Positions 63,375 to 64,000 of a stretch of 64,000 bases of DNA are shown here, one piece after another (position 1 is the first letter of the stretch; each line of letters opens with the position of its first letter). The notes under the pieces were generated by a model, which did no database searches, was not told the origin of the DNA, and saw only the letters and a program-made list of their open reading frames with translations. The position numbers were made by a program, and so were the translations under genes. This DNA is from Polaribacter sejongensis (GTDB lineage Bacteria; Bacteroidota; Bacteroidia; Flavobacteriales; Flavobacteriaceae): the NCBI RefSeq assembly GCF_038024065.1, contig NZ_CP150667.1, positions 310,001 to 374,000 of the forward strand, given 5' to 3'.

Positions 63375-63779
63375 ATGAAATTAGAAAAAGAAAAAGCTGC
63401 AAAAGTAATAGAAGATCAGTATTTAGAAGGTTATCAAAAAGAGATTAATGAGATTGTTGGTAAAGAAATTCCGATTAACATCAACTGGAATACTTTTGAA
63501 ATAGACTTCATTAAATTTGTACCAAGTATTTGTTTACAACGCCTTACAGATGGTTTAAAATCAGTTTGTAAAGACAAAAAATCAAAAGAGGTTGTAGCAG
63601 GAAATATAAACTCAATTGAAGTCTATTGCATACCTAATGAAGGAGCAGAAGCTAAAAAAGAATTAAAATTAGATACAAGTGTGTTTTCTTTAACCGCTTG
63701 TTGGGGAGGCCATCAAAGTGGTTATTTTACAGACTTAGAAATTTGTGAATATTTAGAAAGTAGTTTACAGCAATCTTAA
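63375..63779 (+). CDS. Hypothetical 134-residue protein
   Basis: Soluble, acidic/basic mixed. Segments are IVGKEIPININWNTFEIDFI, VPSICLQRLTDGLKSVCKD and SLTACWGGHQSGYFTDLEIC. The spaced cysteines and the IxINWNTFE block are distinctive, but I cannot assign a family. It is divergent from the lipoprotein gene, ends at a strong terminator, and is a single-gene unit. Confidence 0.7.
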   Translation: MKLEKEKAAKVIEDQYLEGYQKEINEIVGKEIPININWNTFEIDFIKFVPSICLQRLTDGLKSVCKDKKSKEVVAGNINSIEVYCIPNEGAEAKKELKLDTSVFSLTACWGGHQSGYFTDLEICEYLESSLQQS

Positions 63780-63810
63780 ATTGTTTTAAATATGATTTAT
63801 AAATTGAATA

Positions 63811-63848
63811 AAAAAAGCCTTTAAGACGTTTATCTTAAAGGCTTTTTT
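63811..63848. terminator. Bidirectional terminator
   Basis: AAAAAAGCCTTTAAGA and TCTTAAAGGCTTTTTT form a perfect 16-bp stem around CGTTTA. It separates the 63375 gene from the converging partial gene at the window end. Confidence 0.92.
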
Positions 63849-63869
63849 AGATAATTAGATAAATATATC

Positions 63870-64000
63870 TTAATTCATTTTTACATCATTAAAAACAACA
63901 CCTGATAAAATAGTATTAATATAAGTATCTTGAGATTGAACATTGTTTTCTGAAAAAGATTGATTATAATTATGAATAATTGCATTATCAAAAACAAAAT
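63870..64000 (-). CDS. C-terminal fragment of a gene running off the window
   Basis: The minus-strand frame is open from the window end to TAA at 63870-63872 and encodes the last 42 residues (FVFDNAIIHNYNQSFSENNV, then a hydrophobic ILSGVVFNDVKMN end). It is too short to assign. The preceding bidirectional terminator at the right distance supports a real gene end. Confidence 0.5.
   Translation of the reverse strand, partial: FVFDNAIIHNYNQSFSENNVQSQDTYINTILSGVVFNDVKMN

Noticed and set aside
1..64000. tRNA or rRNA genes
   Set aside because: No cloverleaf with a GGTTCGAATC-type T arm and no rRNA-like conserved blocks were noticed by eye; a covariance search was not possible.

Overview
The window is AT-rich and carries SusC/SusD-type outer-membrane uptake genes, a hybrid two-component sensor, a GH10/GH3/GH2 set and promoters with the Bacteroidetes -7 box TAnnTTTG. 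This points to a (probably marine) member of the Flavobacteriaceae; I cannot name the genus from the sequence alone.

Region 1 (about 1-16 kb) is a polysaccharide utilisation locus for xylan or a related hemicellulose. A hybrid two-component sensor/regulator, cut by the window edge, is followed by a SusC/SusD pair, a GH2 enzyme and a GH10 xylanase in one run. A GH3 lipoprotein lies on the other strand, and a divergent lipoprotein carries PKD-like and CBM6 domains. Region 2 (about 16-17 kb) holds a possible tiny membrane protein, a gene-free stretch and a YchJ-family gene.

Region 3 (about 17-64 kb) is the unusual part. It contains three large leucine-rich-repeat (LRR) proteins with shared N- and C-terminal caps, a 1668-residue DUF4132 (MolR-like) protein and three tandem copies of an unrecognised ~200-residue protein. 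It also has a long minus-strand operon of immunity-like genes (SUKH/SMI1-KNR4, DUF2314 plus ankyrin, divergent endonuclease V), a WD-like propeller protein, and a coiled-coil / vWA / PurA-like three-gene operon. A final operon encodes a SUKH protein (frameshifted), an 835-residue unknown, a DUF1266 protein, a TPR protein, a TPR histidine kinase and a NarL-type response regulator. A conventional AraC-regulated TolC-HlyD-MFS efflux operon (29.8-34.7 kb) interrupts the region.

The main discovery is that these scattered operons appear to share one promoter architecture. A 16-bp imperfect palindrome, consensus close to TCACTGAATTCAGTGA, lies exactly 22 bp upstream of a TAnnTTTG-like -7 box. I count 12 sites plus one weak site, on both strands, in front of the LRR genes, DUF4132, the triplicated family, the immunity-like operon, the propeller operon, the vWA/PurA-like operon, the SUKH-to-response-regulator operon and a lipoprotein near the end. 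The operator sits just upstream of where a -33 element would be, so an activator is more likely than a repressor. The response regulator encoded inside one of these operons is the obvious candidate.

I infer that region 3 is one co-regulated multi-operon system. The domain types (vWA, DUF4132, LRR, SUKH, ankyrin, TPR) recall bacterial conflict or self/non-self systems, but no toxin or nuclease effector is evident and the function is unproven. Two genes (SUKH at 53.0-54.1 kb and DUF4168 at 41.1-41.6 kb) are each broken by what looks like one missing base in a short homopolymer, so either recent decay or sequencing error is possible.
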